Positions 16,436 through 25,271 of a DNA stretch of 64,000 bases are shown one piece after another. The stretch lies in the NCBI RefSeq assembly GCF_000718135.1, contig NZ_JOEM01000023.1, positions 1 to 64,000 on the forward strand, read 5' to 3'. A model generated the notes under the pieces. That model made no database searches. It was not told the DNA's origin and saw nothing but the letters and a program-made list of their open reading frames with translations. The stretch is from Streptomyces cyaneofuscatus (GTDB lineage Bacteria; Actinomycetota; Actinomycetes; Streptomycetales; Streptomycetaceae). Positions within the stretch are counted from its first letter, which is position 1; each line of letters opens with the position of its first letter. The translations under genes and the position numbers were made by a program.

Positions 16436-18511
16436 TCACGACCGCTCGGGGATCAGGAACTCGCACCAGACGCACTTGCCGCTGCCCCGGGACTCCACGC
16501 CCCAGACGTCGGCCAGCCGGTCGACGAGCATCAGACCGCGGCCGGAGACACCCTCCGCTCCCGCGTCCCGGCGGCGGGGCAGGGCGCTGGAGCGGTCCTC
16601 CACGTCGACCCGCAGCCGCCGCTCGGAGCCGGCCATCACCCGGATCGTGACGACGGCCCCGCCGTCGGTGTGCATCAGGGCGTTGGTGGTCAGCTCGTCG
16701 GCGGCCAGTTCGATCTCGTCGGCCCGCTCCTTCGCCCCCCAGGCGCGTACCGCCGCCCGGATCATGTGCCGGGCCGAGCTGAGCGCCTCGGGGTCGTTCT
16801 GGGCGACGTGCTGCCGGAGTCGGCCGCCGGGCTGGGGCGCCTGGGCGGCCCGCCGGCGGAGCAACAGGAGCGCCACGTCGTCCTGGCCGCCGCGCACGTC
16901 GACGGCGTCGCACAGTTCGTCGGCGAGCTTCTGGAGGTTCTGGGGGCCGTTGGAGACCAGCGTGGTCAGCAGTTGCATGCCCTCGTCGAGGTCGGATCCG
17001 GGCAGCTCGACCAGGCCGTCGGTGAACAGGATCATCGTCTGTCCCGGGTCCAGTTCCGCCGTACCGACCGGGTACTCCAGCCGCCCGAACTCGGCGGAGA
17101 GCCCCAGCGGCAGCCCGCCCTCGGCCGGCATCCGGCGGCAACTGCCGTCGACGTCGCGTACCAGCGGGTCGACATGGCCCGCGCGGACCACCTGGACGAC
17201 CCCGGTGGTCAGGTCGACCTCGGCGTAGGTGCAGGTGGCGAAGCGGTCGGTGTCCAGCTCGTGCAGGAAGACGGAGGCACGCGCCATGACGGTGGCGGGG
17301 CTGTGGCCCTCGGCCGCGTAGGCCCGTAGCACGATCCGCAGCTGTCCCATGACGGCGGCGGCGTGGGTGTCGTGCCCCTGGACGTCCCCGATGACGGCGC
17401 CGACCCGCCCGCCGGGCAGCGGGATCAGGTCGTACCAGTCGCCGCCGATGTCCCGGCCGAGCCGGGCCGAGCGGTAGCGGACGGCGACCTGCGCCCCGGG
17501 GACGGCGGGGATCCGGCGCGGCAGCATCGCCTGCTGGAGCCCTTCGGCGAGGTCGTGCTCCTGCTCGTAGAGCATGGCCCGCTGGAGGCTCTGGGCGATC
17601 GAGGTGCCGAGCGCCATGAGGAGGTTGCGCTCGTCGGGGGTGAAGCCCCCCTTGTCGCGGTAGAGGAGGCCGAGTGCGCCGATCGGGCGGGCCTGCGCGA
17701 TCAACGGCATATAGGCGGCCGCGGTGATCCCCAGGTGGCTGATGTTGGGCCAGAGGACCGGATAGGAGGTGGCGAAGTCCTCCGCGGACTCGATGAAGCG
17801 CGGGGTGAGGGTGCGGACGACCTCACTCATCGGGTACTGCTCGTCCACCCGGGTGAACCGGGTGCCGGGAACATAGGCGCCTTCGGGTCCGTCGGCCACG
17901 AGGTGGATGCGGCCGGACTCCAGCAGGCCCATGACGAGGCTGGTGGCGCCCAGGTGGGCGAGGCCCTGGGAGTTCTTGAGGACCGCGATGACGTCCTTGA
18001 CCGTACGGGCGTGGGCCAGGGCCGCCGTGGTGCCTTCCACCAGGCTGGTGCGCCGGCGCCGCTCCAGGTCCATGTCCTGCCGGGCGGAGGAGTCGGCCAG
18101 CTCCTGGGTCGCGTCGCGGACGATCCCGATGATGCGGTGGGGCCGGCCGGTCCCGTCCCGGCGGACGAAGCCCTGGGTGTGGGTCCAGCGCAGGGTGCCG
18201 TCGCGGCGCTGGATGCGGAAGTAGGCGCCGTAGTTGGTGAGGCCGCTCTTGAGGGCCTGTGAGACCATCCCGTCCAGGCGCTGCGCCTCGTCGGTCGGTA
18301 CGCGGTGGGCGAGGGAGGCCGGGCGGCCGTCGTACTCCTCGGGGGTCAGGTCGAACACGTCGAGGGCGGCCTGGTCCATGTGCATGAGGCCGGTGCCCAG
18401 ATCCCAGTCGAAGCTGCCCATACGGTTCAGGGCGAGGCTGAGGTCCGGGTGGGCGGGCCAGTCGTCCGGGAGTGACAGGGCACCCGCTACCCGATCATCC
18501 ATGTGGGCCAC
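16436..18511 (-). CDS. PAS-GAF-SpoIIE phosphatase-HATPase signalling protein
   Basis: About 690 residues (GTG 18511, or ATG 18502 with similar support). In order: PAS/PAC (~25-140, ending WTHTQGFVRRDGTGRPHRIIGIVRDATQ), GAF (~165-320), PP2C/SpoIIE phosphatase (~345-540, with GGDWYDLIPLPGGRVGAVIGDVQGHD and LFTDGLVE and GGQDDVALLL), and an RsbW-like ATPase (~560-690, ELAADELTTNALMHTDGG, GRGLMLVDRLADVWG). Both metal-binding Asp motifs are intact. Streptomyces has many such proteins joining phosphatase and kinase modules to control anti-sigma antagonists. No sigma or STAS gene is adjacent. Confidence 0.92.
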   Translation of the reverse strand: MAHMDDRVAGALSLPDDWPAHPDLSLALNRMGSFDWDLGTGLMHMDQAALDVFDLTPEEYDGRPASLAHRVPTDEAQRLDGMVSQALKSGLTNYGAYFRIQRRDGTLRWTHTQGFVRRDGTGRPHRIIGIVRDATQELADSSARQDMDLERRRRTSLVEGTTAALAHARTVKDVIAVLKNSQGLAHLGATSLVMGLLESGRIHLVADGPEGAYVPGTRFTRVDEQYPMSEVVRTLTPRFIESAEDFATSYPVLWPNISHLGITAAAYMPLIAQARPIGALGLLYRDKGGFTPDERNLLMALGTSIAQSLQRAMLYEQEHDLAEGLQQAMLPRRIPAVPGAQVAVRYRSARLGRDIGGDWYDLIPLPGGRVGAVIGDVQGHDTHAAAVMGQLRIVLRAYAAEGHSPATVMARASVFLHELDTDRFATCTYAEVDLTTGVVQVVRAGHVDPLVRDVDGSCRRMPAEGGLPLGLSAEFGRLEYPVGTAELDPGQTMILFTDGLVELPGSDLDEGMQLLTTLVSNGPQNLQKLADELCDAVDVRGGQDDVALLLLRRRAAQAPQPGGRLRQHVAQNDPEALSSARHMIRAAVRAWGAKERADEIELAADELTTNALMHTDGGAVVTIRVMAGSERRLRVDVEDRSSALPRRRDAGAEGVSGRGLMLVDRLADVWGVESRGSGKCVWCEFLIPERS

Positions 18512-18600
18512 TCTGCCACCATTTGTCCGATTCTTCGAGTGATCCGTACGGCGGCCGGAGTGGTCGCCGTACGGGCTGGGGAAGACCTGGTCCCGGCCGG

Positions 18601-19839
18601 TCAGCCGGCGAACGGCTCGGGGAGGCCGGAGTCCGCCGGCTCGCCGAACTCGTCGAGTTGGTCACCCTCGTCGAGTTCGCCGGACTCATCCAGCCCTTCG
18701 AGTTCGTCGAGTTCGTCGAGTTCGTCTTCGTCGAGTTCGCCGGGAGAGACCTGGGTCGGCTCCGGCACCACGCCGGGCTCACCCTCCTCCATCTCCCAGG
18801 GCTCGTCGCTCGGCATGCCGTCGAAGTCGTCCGGCGCCTCGGTGCCGGGGTCGGGCTCCATGGGCGGCGGGCAGCCGGGGGGCAGCTCGGCGGGGTCGCC
18901 CGGGGAGTCCGGGCACTCCGTCCCCTCCGGTTCGGCGGGGGACGGGGCCGACGGGGCGGATTCCGTCGGGGCGGGATCGGAGGGGCGGGCCGGGGACGGG
19001 AAGAGCAGGTCCACGCTCGGCTCGAAGGGTGGCGGGTCGTCCGGGGTCCGGTCGCGCCCGACGCCGTCACCGACGGCCCGCTCGATCCAGGTGTTGTCGG
19101 CGGTGTCCACGATGATCAGGCTGCTGAGCGGCTTCACGCCGGGGTCGACCGCCAGGATCCGCGCGGGGTCGTATCCGGCCCAGCGCTCGCCCCGGTGGGT
19201 GACCTGCCCCTTCGCGATCACCGGCCGCTCCAGCGGGTTGCCGCAGGCGCAGCGGACCCTCGGCAGGCCCTTGCTGTCGACCAGGACGGCGGTGCCCGCC
19301 TGGAGCACGGCCTGGAAGGCGGTGACGGAGCCGGCGCTGTAGCCGTGGTTGGTGACCTGGGTGTCGGCGCGCAGGGTCACCGGGGTGAGCGAGCGCAGAT
19401 AGCCCGGGATCTGGACGGCCTCGATGCCCGCCTTCTCCGCGAAGGCCCGCGCCTTGTCCTGGTCGGCGGTGAGCAGGCGGGCCTGCTGCTCGACGTCGCA
19501 GGACGCCTCGGAGCGGACGCCTCCGTAGAGCCCGGGGACAGCACCCGAGACACGATGGACCGTCCGGGTGGCGGACCCGCCGCCCTCTCGCGGCGAAGGG
19601 GTGGCCGACGGTGAAGGCGTCTGCCGAGCGGTCGACTTCGTGAAGGGCCCGGGGCCCGGCTCGGCGAGCGGCTGGAGGAGGACGTCCTCGGCCTCCGCGG
19701 TGCCCGTGGTGCCCTTCGTCGTGCGGTCGGCGGCACTGTCGCAGCCGGCTACGGCGAACAGGGCCCCGGCGGTCAGCGCGGCGAGCGCGGCACACCGGAA
19801 ACGTCTGGGTGAGCGCACAGAGCTCTCCTGCCTGTCCAT
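18601..19839 (-). CDS. DUF6777-type lipoprotein with acidic tail
   Basis: 412 residues. Lipoprotein signal with lipobox AVAGC near residue 33. The conserved core (~85-270) has GLYGGVRSEASCDVEQQARLL, then RVRCACGNPLERP and VDTADNTWIERAVGDG, the pattern of DUF6777. The last ~140 residues are low-complexity: Pro/Glu/Asp/Ser, then a strongly acidic run built from Asp-Glu-Leu units (DELDELEGLDES-like). The protein should be anchored outside the membrane; function is unknown. It is divergent from the YndJ operon and shares the intergenic region that holds the paired operators. Confidence 0.75.
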   Translation of the reverse strand: MDRQESSVRSPRRFRCAALAALTAGALFAVAGCDSAADRTTKGTTGTAEAEDVLLQPLAEPGPGPFTKSTARQTPSPSATPSPREGGGSATRTVHRVSGAVPGLYGGVRSEASCDVEQQARLLTADQDKARAFAEKAGIEAVQIPGYLRSLTPVTLRADTQVTNHGYSAGSVTAFQAVLQAGTAVLVDSKGLPRVRCACGNPLERPVIAKGQVTHRGERWAGYDPARILAVDPGVKPLSSLIIVDTADNTWIERAVGDGVGRDRTPDDPPPFEPSVDLLFPSPARPSDPAPTESAPSAPSPAEPEGTECPDSPGDPAELPPGCPPPMEPDPGTEAPDDFDGMPSDEPWEMEEGEPGVVPEPTQVSPGELDEDELDELDELEGLDESGELDEGDQLDEFGEPADSGLPEPFAG

Positions 19840-19970
19840 GGCGAACGGATGGATCCGTCACCATCTGTGCCGCACCGGTCGGCAGCCCGCAAGCGGAGAC
19901 CGGGCGCGGAGAGCAGGCCCGGACACCGGCGGGGAGAGCAGGCGCGGACACCGGACCGCGGAACAGCCGC

Positions 19971-19986
19971 CTTGAACGCGTTCAAG
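19971..19986. promoter_or_regulatory. Operator 1: CTTGAACGCGTTCAAG
   Basis: A perfect 16-base palindrome. Its TTGAAC half coincides with a -35-like hexamer at 19972-19977, 17 bases before TACTCT at 19995-20000. The shape fits a TetR-family dimer site. Confidence 0.7.
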
Positions 19987-20000
19987 AAAACCTCTACTCT
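19972..20000 (+). promoter_or_regulatory. Predicted promoter of the YndJ operon
   Basis: TTGAAC, 17-base spacer, TACTCT. Flanked by two palindromes with the same arms, one over the -35 and one just after the expected start of transcription. Confidence 0.5.
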
Positions 20001-20011
20001 CATTCCGGGAG

Positions 20012-20025
20012 TTGAACACGTTCAA
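20012..20025. promoter_or_regulatory. Operator 2: TTGAACACGTTCAA
   Basis: Same TTGAAC/GTTCAA arms as the site at 19971, centre to centre 40 bases away, so on nearly the same helix face. It lies between the predicted transcription start and the ribosome site. Confidence 0.7.
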
Positions 20026-20041
20026 AGACGGGGGTGGGGCC

Positions 20042-20911
20042 GTGACCGTGCTGGTCAACGCGATCGTGATGCTGGGCATGCTCTTGGTCGTCCCGGCAGG
20101 GCTACGGCTGGCCGGGCTGCGGGAGCTGGACGGGATCCGCAGGCTCTGGCCCCTCTTCGCGGCACCCGGCGCGGTGGCCCTATGGCTGCCGCGTGGTCCT
20201 ACCGCCACCGCGCTGGCCTCGTGCTACGCACTGGGCACCGTCCTTCTCGCCCTACTCGGCGCGCGCCGGGCGGTCCGCGGCCGGGACCTCTCCCCCGCCG
20301 GGATCGCCCTCCTCACCGCTCTCGTCACCCCGGCCGTCGCCGCGCTCGCCCTGGTCGCGGAGCGGTGGGGCCGCGAGCTGTTCGGCTTCGAGCTGGGCAT
20401 CCTCGCCCTGACCGTGCCGCACTTCCACTTCGCCGGTTTCGCCGCGGCCCTGGTGGCCGGGCTCGTCTGCCGTGTCACCGAGGGCCCCGCGGGCCGGTTC
20501 GCCGCGCTCAGCGTGCCGCTGGGCACCCTGCTCGTCCTCGTCGGCTACTTCATCGGTGACTGGGCCGAACTGGCCGGGGCCGTGGTCCTGACGGCCGGCA
20601 TGTGGACCGTCGGCCTGCTCACCTGGCGCCTGGGGCACGAGGAGGGCCGGGACAGGACGACCCGGCTGCTGCTCCTCACCTCCGCCGCCGTCCTGGTCGC
20701 CACCATGCTGCTCGCCCTGAGCTGGGCGGTCGGCGAGGCGACCGGGCTGCCTCACCCCACCCTGACCTGGATGGCCGCCACCCATGGTCTGGGCAACGCG
20801 CTGGGCTTCGCCCTCTGCTCGCTCCTCGCCTGGCAGCGCATCCGTACGACGCACCCGTCCGACTCACCCCACCCGTCCCACCCGTCCCACCCCGAAAGCA
20901 GGACAGCATGA
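20042..20911 (+). CDS. YndJ-family membrane protein
   Basis: About 289 residues with eight or nine membrane segments, and the conserved LTVPHFHFAGFAAALVAGL block in the middle plus WMAATHGLGNALGFALCSLLAWQ near the end, both typical of YndJ. The GTG at 20042 follows a strong GGGGGTGGGG; an in-frame TTG at 20012 lies inside operator 2 and is unlikely. Function is unknown. Its stop overlaps the DUF1990 start (ATGA). The operon order YndJ-DUF1990 is also known in Bacillus. Confidence 0.85.
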   Translation: MTVLVNAIVMLGMLLVVPAGLRLAGLRELDGIRRLWPLFAAPGAVALWLPRGPTATALASCYALGTVLLALLGARRAVRGRDLSPAGIALLTALVTPAVAALALVAERWGRELFGFELGILALTVPHFHFAGFAAALVAGLVCRVTEGPAGRFAALSVPLGTLLVLVGYFIGDWAELAGAVVLTAGMWTVGLLTWRLGHEEGRDRTTRLLLLTSAAVLVATMLLALSWAVGEATGLPHPTLTWMAATHGLGNALGFALCSLLAWQRIRTTHPSDSPHPSHPSHPESRTA

Positions 20912-21420
20912 GCACGCTCACCTACCCCGAGGTCGGCGCCACCCGGCTCGGCCCGCTCCCCAAGGGCTACAACCACCTGCACCACAGCACCCGGGTCGGC
21001 CGGGGCGCGGACGACTTCGCGGTGGCGGGAGCGGCGGTGACCGAGTGGCGCATGCACCGGGCCTCGGGAGCCCGGGTCGATGCCTCGGCCCGGCGGGCGG
21101 AGCCCGGTGGCACCGTCACGGTGGCGCTCGGGGTGGGCCCGCTGCGCCTCTCCGCCCCCTGCGAGGTGATCTGGACGGCATACGGGGAGGAGGGCCGTAC
21201 CGGATTCGGCTACGGCACCCTGGCCGGACACCCGGAGAACGGCGAGGAGTGCTTCGTCGTCGACCTGGCGGACGACGGCACCGTCTGGTTCACGGTCATG
21301 GCGTTCTCCCGCCCCGCCGCCTGGTACGCCCGGCTCGCGGGACCGCTCGTACCGCCCGTGCAGCTCTGGTACGCGCGCCGGCTGGGCCGAACGCTGCGCC
21401 GGCTCGTCGCCGAAGGGTGA
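20908..21420 (+). CDS. DUF1990 family protein
   Basis: 170 residues, soluble. YPEVGATRLGPLPKGYNHLHHSTRVGRG at the start and GFGYGTLAGHPENGEECFVVDLADDGTVWFTVMAFSRPAAWYARL in the second half (quoted here as landmarks) mark the DUF1990 beta-barrel fold, distantly like lipid-binding START-type proteins. Translationally coupled to YndJ. Function is unknown; a lipid or membrane role fits the neighbours. Confidence 0.85.
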   Translation: MSTLTYPEVGATRLGPLPKGYNHLHHSTRVGRGADDFAVAGAAVTEWRMHRASGARVDASARRAEPGGTVTVALGVGPLRLSAPCEVIWTAYGEEGRTGFGYGTLAGHPENGEECFVVDLADDGTVWFTVMAFSRPAAWYARLAGPLVPPVQLWYARRLGRTLRRLVAEG

Positions 21421-21495
21421 CAGGGGTCGAGGGGTGACGGAGGCCGAGGGTGACAGCGGGGGCCGCGGAACGGGCTCTGGCCGATACTGGCGGGG

Positions 21496-22950
21496 ATGGA
21501 GTGGTTCTCCGCCGACGGCTACTGGCTGAGCAGGATGGTCTTCCAGCGGACGCTGGCCGTGATCTACCTGGTCGCCTTCCTCTCCGCTGCCCTCCAGTTC
21601 CGCGCGCTGATCGGCGAGCGCGGCATCCTGCCCGTACCGGAGCTGCTCCGGCGCACCCCCTGGAAGGCGGCGCCGGGGCTGTTCCGGCTGCACTACTCCG
21701 ACCGCTTCTTCGCCGCTGTCGCCTGGGGCGGCTGCGCGGTGTCGGTGGCCCTGATCGCCGGGCTGGACGGGTTCCTTCCGCTCGGGGGCGGGATGCTGCT
21801 GTGGGCGCTGCCCTGGGTCCTGTACCTGTCGATCGTGCAGGTCGGGCAGGTCTGGTACGGGTTCGGCTGGGAGTCGCTGCTCCTGGAGACGGGGTTTCTC
21901 GCCGTCTTTCTCGGTACGGGGGACACCGCGCCGCCCGTGCTGGCGCTCTGGCTGCTGCGGTGGCTGCTGTTCCGGCTGGAGTTCGGCGCCGGGCTCATCA
22001 AGATGCGCGGCGACGCGTGCTGGCGGAAGCTGACCTGCCTCGACTTCCACCATGAGACCCAGCCGATGCCGGGGCCGCTCAGCTGGTTCTTCCACCATCT
22101 GCCGCGGCCCGTGCACCGGGTCGAGGTGGCCGCCAACCACGTCACCCAGCTGCTGGTCCCCTTCCTGCTGTTCACCCCGCAGCCGGTGGCGAGCGCGGCC
22201 GCCGCCCTGATGGTGCTCACCCAGCTCTGGCTCGTCCTCTCGGGCAACTTCGCCTGGCTGAACTGGCTGACCATCGCGCTGGCGCTCTCCGTGATCGACT
22301 GGACCCCGTTCGCCGGCCGGCCGCCCGCCCTCACCGCGCCACCGCTCTGGTACGAGGTGGTCGTCATCGCGGTGACGGGCCTGGTCCTGGTCCTCAGCTA
22401 CCGCCCCGCGCGCAATCTGCTCTCGCGCCGGCAGGTGATGAACCGGTCGTTCGACCCCCTGCACCTCGTCAACACCTACGGGGCGTTCGGCTCCATCAGC
22501 AGAATGCGGCTGGAAGTGGTGGTGGAGGGCACGGCGGATCCGGTCGCGGACGAGGTCGCCGAGTGGCGGGAGTACGGTTTCCGCGGCAAACCGGGCGATG
22601 TGCGGCGGCTGCCGCGCCTCTTCGCCCCGTACCACCTGCGGCTCGACTGGATGATGTGGTTCGCGGCGCTCTCCCCCGCTTACGCGCGCTCCTGGTTCGG
22701 CCCGTTCACCGAGCGGCTGCTTCTCGGGGATCGGGACACGCTCCGGCTGCTGGCGCACAACCCGTTCCCGGACGCCCCTCCCGCGCACGTGCGTGCCCGG
22801 GTGTTCCACTACCGGTTCACCGAGCCGAGCGAGCTGCGGGCCACGGGGTGCTGGTGGGACCGCACCTACGTGCGGGAATTCATGCGGCCCGTGTCCCGGC
22901 CGCTCCCGCCGGAGCGGGAGGGCCGGGACACGGGCCGTGGGACGCGCTGA
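21496..22950 (+). CDS. Lipase-maturation-factor (LMF) family membrane protein
   Basis: 484 residues with about ten membrane segments. The LMF signature is visible: VWYGFGWESLLLETGFLAVFLG, LLRWLLFRLEFGAGLIKMRGDACWRKLTCLDFHHETQPMP (landmarks) and, in the soluble C-terminal part, NTYGAFGSISRMRLEVVVEG. In animals LMF1 helps lipase folding in the ER; bacterial members have no established role. It lies 75 bases after DUF1990 in the same direction and is probably the last gene of that operon. Confidence 0.88.
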   Translation: MEWFSADGYWLSRMVFQRTLAVIYLVAFLSAALQFRALIGERGILPVPELLRRTPWKAAPGLFRLHYSDRFFAAVAWGGCAVSVALIAGLDGFLPLGGGMLLWALPWVLYLSIVQVGQVWYGFGWESLLLETGFLAVFLGTGDTAPPVLALWLLRWLLFRLEFGAGLIKMRGDACWRKLTCLDFHHETQPMPGPLSWFFHHLPRPVHRVEVAANHVTQLLVPFLLFTPQPVASAAAALMVLTQLWLVLSGNFAWLNWLTIALALSVIDWTPFAGRPPALTAPPLWYEVVVIAVTGLVLVLSYRPARNLLSRRQVMNRSFDPLHLVNTYGAFGSISRMRLEVVVEGTADPVADEVAEWREYGFRGKPGDVRRLPRLFAPYHLRLDWMMWFAALSPAYARSWFGPFTERLLLGDRDTLRLLAHNPFPDAPPAHVRARVFHYRFTEPSELRATGCWWDRTYVREFMRPVSRPLPPEREGRDTGRGTR

Positions 22951-22979
22951 AGGGGCCTGCTCAAGAGGCCTGCGAGCGG

Positions 22980-23156
22980 TCAGTCGATGCCGGGCAGGAT
23001 GTGCGGCTCGGCGAGGTCGTCCTCGTAACCGGCCAGCCGGATCGGTGCGGACCGGGCCCACACCTCGATGTTCCGGAGCTTCTCGGGCCGTGCGGTCCGC
23101 TCCCCGTACCGTTCGGCGGGTCGCTTCTCGCGCATCGTCAGTTCTGGTGTCGTCAC
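22980..23156 (-). CDS. Small conserved-type protein, 58 residues
   Basis: GTG at 23156 follows GAGGAG at ideal distance. The product is basic at first (MREKRPAERYGERTARPEKLRN) and then IEVWARSAPIRLAGYEDDLAEPHILPGID. The codon pattern is GC-rich at third positions throughout. No signal peptide, membrane span or known domain was recognised. It ends 29 bases from the convergent LMF gene. Likely a real small gene; function unknown. Confidence 0.6.
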   Translation of the reverse strand: MTTPELTMREKRPAERYGERTARPEKLRNIEVWARSAPIRLAGYEDDLAEPHILPGID

Positions 23157-23440
23157 CGCGCACTCCTCTGTGTCGCGTCACCCGGGGCGGGGCCTGGGCT
23201 CCGGCTGCGGCGCCGGAGATCGACCGCCCCGGAGTGGGGCAGGGGCTTGAGATATGTCGGTCGCGGTGGCGCCGTGTCGGGGCGGGACGGCGGTCGGGTT
23301 GCAGACCTGTCCCGGGACGGTCGGGGAACCTTCGTGGGCTCCTCGATGGCGTCCGTTCGCCTCACAGTAACCAAATGAGCGGCTCCGCGCTCGATAGAAC
23401 GTGTGCAGTGGGTCACTTTCGGCCACTTCGCACAGCGAAA
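23157..23440. other. Intergenic region upstream of the 58-residue gene
   Basis: Part of a 395-base gap between two minus-strand genes. Apart from the hairpin at 23441-23470 no RNA, repeat or ORF with coding character was found. The promoter of the small gene is probably here. Confidence 0.3.
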
Positions 23441-23470
23441 ACCCGGCCCAGGATCCATCCTGGGCCGGGT
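23441..23470 (-). terminator. Rho-independent terminator of the SDR gene
   Basis: Perfect 13-base stem (ACCCGGCCCAGGA and its complement) with a TCCA loop. On the minus strand it is followed by TTTTCG, so it ends the transcript of the gene at 25036-23552. Confidence 0.8.
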
Positions 23471-23551
23471 CTGAGGCCGCCGCACGGAAGGTGCGGCTCC
23501 GGTTGAGCCGGTCGGGTGACGCCGACACACGGGTCCACCCGTTCGCGGGGG

Positions 23552-25036
23552 CTACCAGTTCGCGGGGGCGTAGTCCTTGAGGAAGCAGCCGTAGAGCGCC
23601 TCGCCGCCCTCACCGCGCACGATCGGGTCGTAGACCCTGGCCGCGCCGTCGACGAGGTCCAGCGGGGCGTGGAAGCCCTCCTCGGCCAGCCGCATCTTGT
23701 CCGGGTGCGGCCGCTCGTCCGTGATCCAGCCGGTGTCCACGGCCGTCATCAGGATGTTGTCCTTCTCGAACATCTCCTGGGCGCTGGTGCGCGTGAGCAT
23801 GTTGAGCGCGGCCTTGGCCATGTTGGTGTGCGGGTGGCCCGCGCCCTTGTAGCCCCGGCTGAAGACGCCCTCCATGGCGGAGACGTTGACGACGTACGCG
23901 TGCTGGGCGGCGGTGGCGGCCATCGCCGGGCGGAGCCGGCTGATCAGGATGAACGGCGCGGTGGAGTTGCAGAGCTGGACTTCGAGGAGCTCGATCGGTT
24001 CGACGTCCTCGACCGTCTGGACCCAGCTGTTGGTGTCGTGCAGGTCGGGGACGAGCCCGCCCGCGTCGATCGCGGTGCCCGCGGCGATCCGGGCCGGGGA
24101 GGCGGAGCCGGTGACCAGGGCGAGGTCGGTGACCTCCTGGGCGCTGAGGCTCTCCTTGCGGGCGGCGGGCAGGGCGGCCACCCGGTCGACCGTGCCGCTG
24201 CCGAAGGTGCCGATGACCTCGGCGGCGGGCAGCGCGCCCGCGGGCAGCGGAGCGGACTCGGCGTTGACGAGCTCGCTGTACGCCCCCGGGGAGCGGCGTA
24301 CCGTCTGGGCCGCGTTGTTGATGAGGATGTCGAGCGGGCCCTCGGCGGCGACGGAGTCGGCCAGCGCGACGACCTGGGCCGGGTCGCGGAGGTCGATGCC
24401 GACGATCTTCAGCCGGTGGATCCACTCGTCGCTGTCCTCCATCGCCTTGAAGCGGCGGATGGCGTCGTTGGGGAAGCGGGTGGTGATGGTGGTGTGCGCC
24501 CCGTCGCGCAGCAGCCGCAGCGCGATGTACATGCCGATCTTCGCCCGGCCCCCGGTGAGGAGCGCCCGGCGCCCGGTGAGGTCGGTGCGGGCGTCGCGGC
24601 GGGCGCGGTTCTCCTTGGCGCAGGGCTGGCACAGCTGGTGGTAGAACGCGTCCACCTCGACGTACCGGGTCTTGCAGATGTAGCAGGAGCGGGGGCGCTG
24701 GAGTATGCCCGCGATCTCGGCCTGGGCGGAGGAGGACGGCAGGACGCCCTGCGTCTCGTCGTCGATGCGCTCGGCCGAGCCGGTCGCGGTCGCCTCGGTG
24801 ACGGCCCGGTCGTGGGCGGTCTTGGCGGCCCGGCGCTCCTGGCGGCGGCGCTGCTTCACGGTGCGGTAGATCCCGGCGGTGGCCCGGCGGACGGCGATGG
24901 CGTCCGGGTGGTCGACCTCGATGCGGTCGAGCTCGTCGAGCACGCTCAGGCAGACGGCCAGCCGCTCCGGGTCGATGCCGGGACCGAACTCGTCGATTCC
25001 GGGAGCGAGCTCCGGGCTGTCCTCTGTCACCGTCAT
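23552..25036 (-). CDS. Zinc-ribbon short-chain dehydrogenase/reductase-like protein
   Basis: 494 residues. Residues ~1-120 are helical and charged; at ~118-140 CYICKTRYVEVDAFYHQLCQPC is a four-cysteine zinc ribbon. The SDR Rossmann fold follows: RRALLTGGRAKIGMYIALRLL (nucleotide binding, normally TGxxxGIG), KIVGIDLRDP and LDILINNAAQTV. An unusual ~100-residue insert comes before the active-site area. VVNVSAMEGVF keeps the catalytic Ser, but the YxxxK site reads TNMAK, so the Tyr is Thr. It may not be a standard dehydrogenase. It stands alone, divergent from the sigma factor. Confidence 0.8.
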   Translation of the reverse strand: MTVTEDSPELAPGIDEFGPGIDPERLAVCLSVLDELDRIEVDHPDAIAVRRATAGIYRTVKQRRRQERRAAKTAHDRAVTEATATGSAERIDDETQGVLPSSSAQAEIAGILQRPRSCYICKTRYVEVDAFYHQLCQPCAKENRARRDARTDLTGRRALLTGGRAKIGMYIALRLLRDGAHTTITTRFPNDAIRRFKAMEDSDEWIHRLKIVGIDLRDPAQVVALADSVAAEGPLDILINNAAQTVRRSPGAYSELVNAESAPLPAGALPAAEVIGTFGSGTVDRVAALPAARKESLSAQEVTDLALVTGSASPARIAAGTAIDAGGLVPDLHDTNSWVQTVEDVEPIELLEVQLCNSTAPFILISRLRPAMAATAAQHAYVVNVSAMEGVFSRGYKGAGHPHTNMAKAALNMLTRTSAQEMFEKDNILMTAVDTGWITDERPHPDKMRLAEEGFHAPLDLVDGAARVYDPIVRGEGGEALYGCFLKDYAPANW

Positions 25037-25271
25037 TGCCGTTCCTCTGTCATCTTCATCGCCGCGGGTCAGGGATCACCGCAGGCCGAAACACCCCGCT
25101 CAAGTTTGCCATGCGCGCGAGGCTGCTCCGTTCGGGCGGGCTGGGCGGGCGACGGCCCGGACAGGGACCCGAAAACAGGGGCCGGAAAACTTTCTCGAAA
25201 AGGCACGCATGACTTCGGAACGACCGGGAAGGCGACCGTCCGACACATTGGGTGACAGGGAGGGTGACACC

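Noticed and set aside
20752..23181. 809-codon minus-strand open frame over the YndJ-LMF operon
   Set aside because: Arg/Pro/His-rich shadow of three well-supported plus-strand genes.
23178..23528. Minus-strand frames between the SDR gene and the 58-residue gene
   Set aside because: They run across a clear terminator hairpin and have no coding character.
25209..25271. Upstream ATG as the start of the SigB/F/G gene
   Set aside because: Poor ribosome site, whereas GGGAGGG precedes the ATG at 25272 at ideal distance; left as an alternative only.
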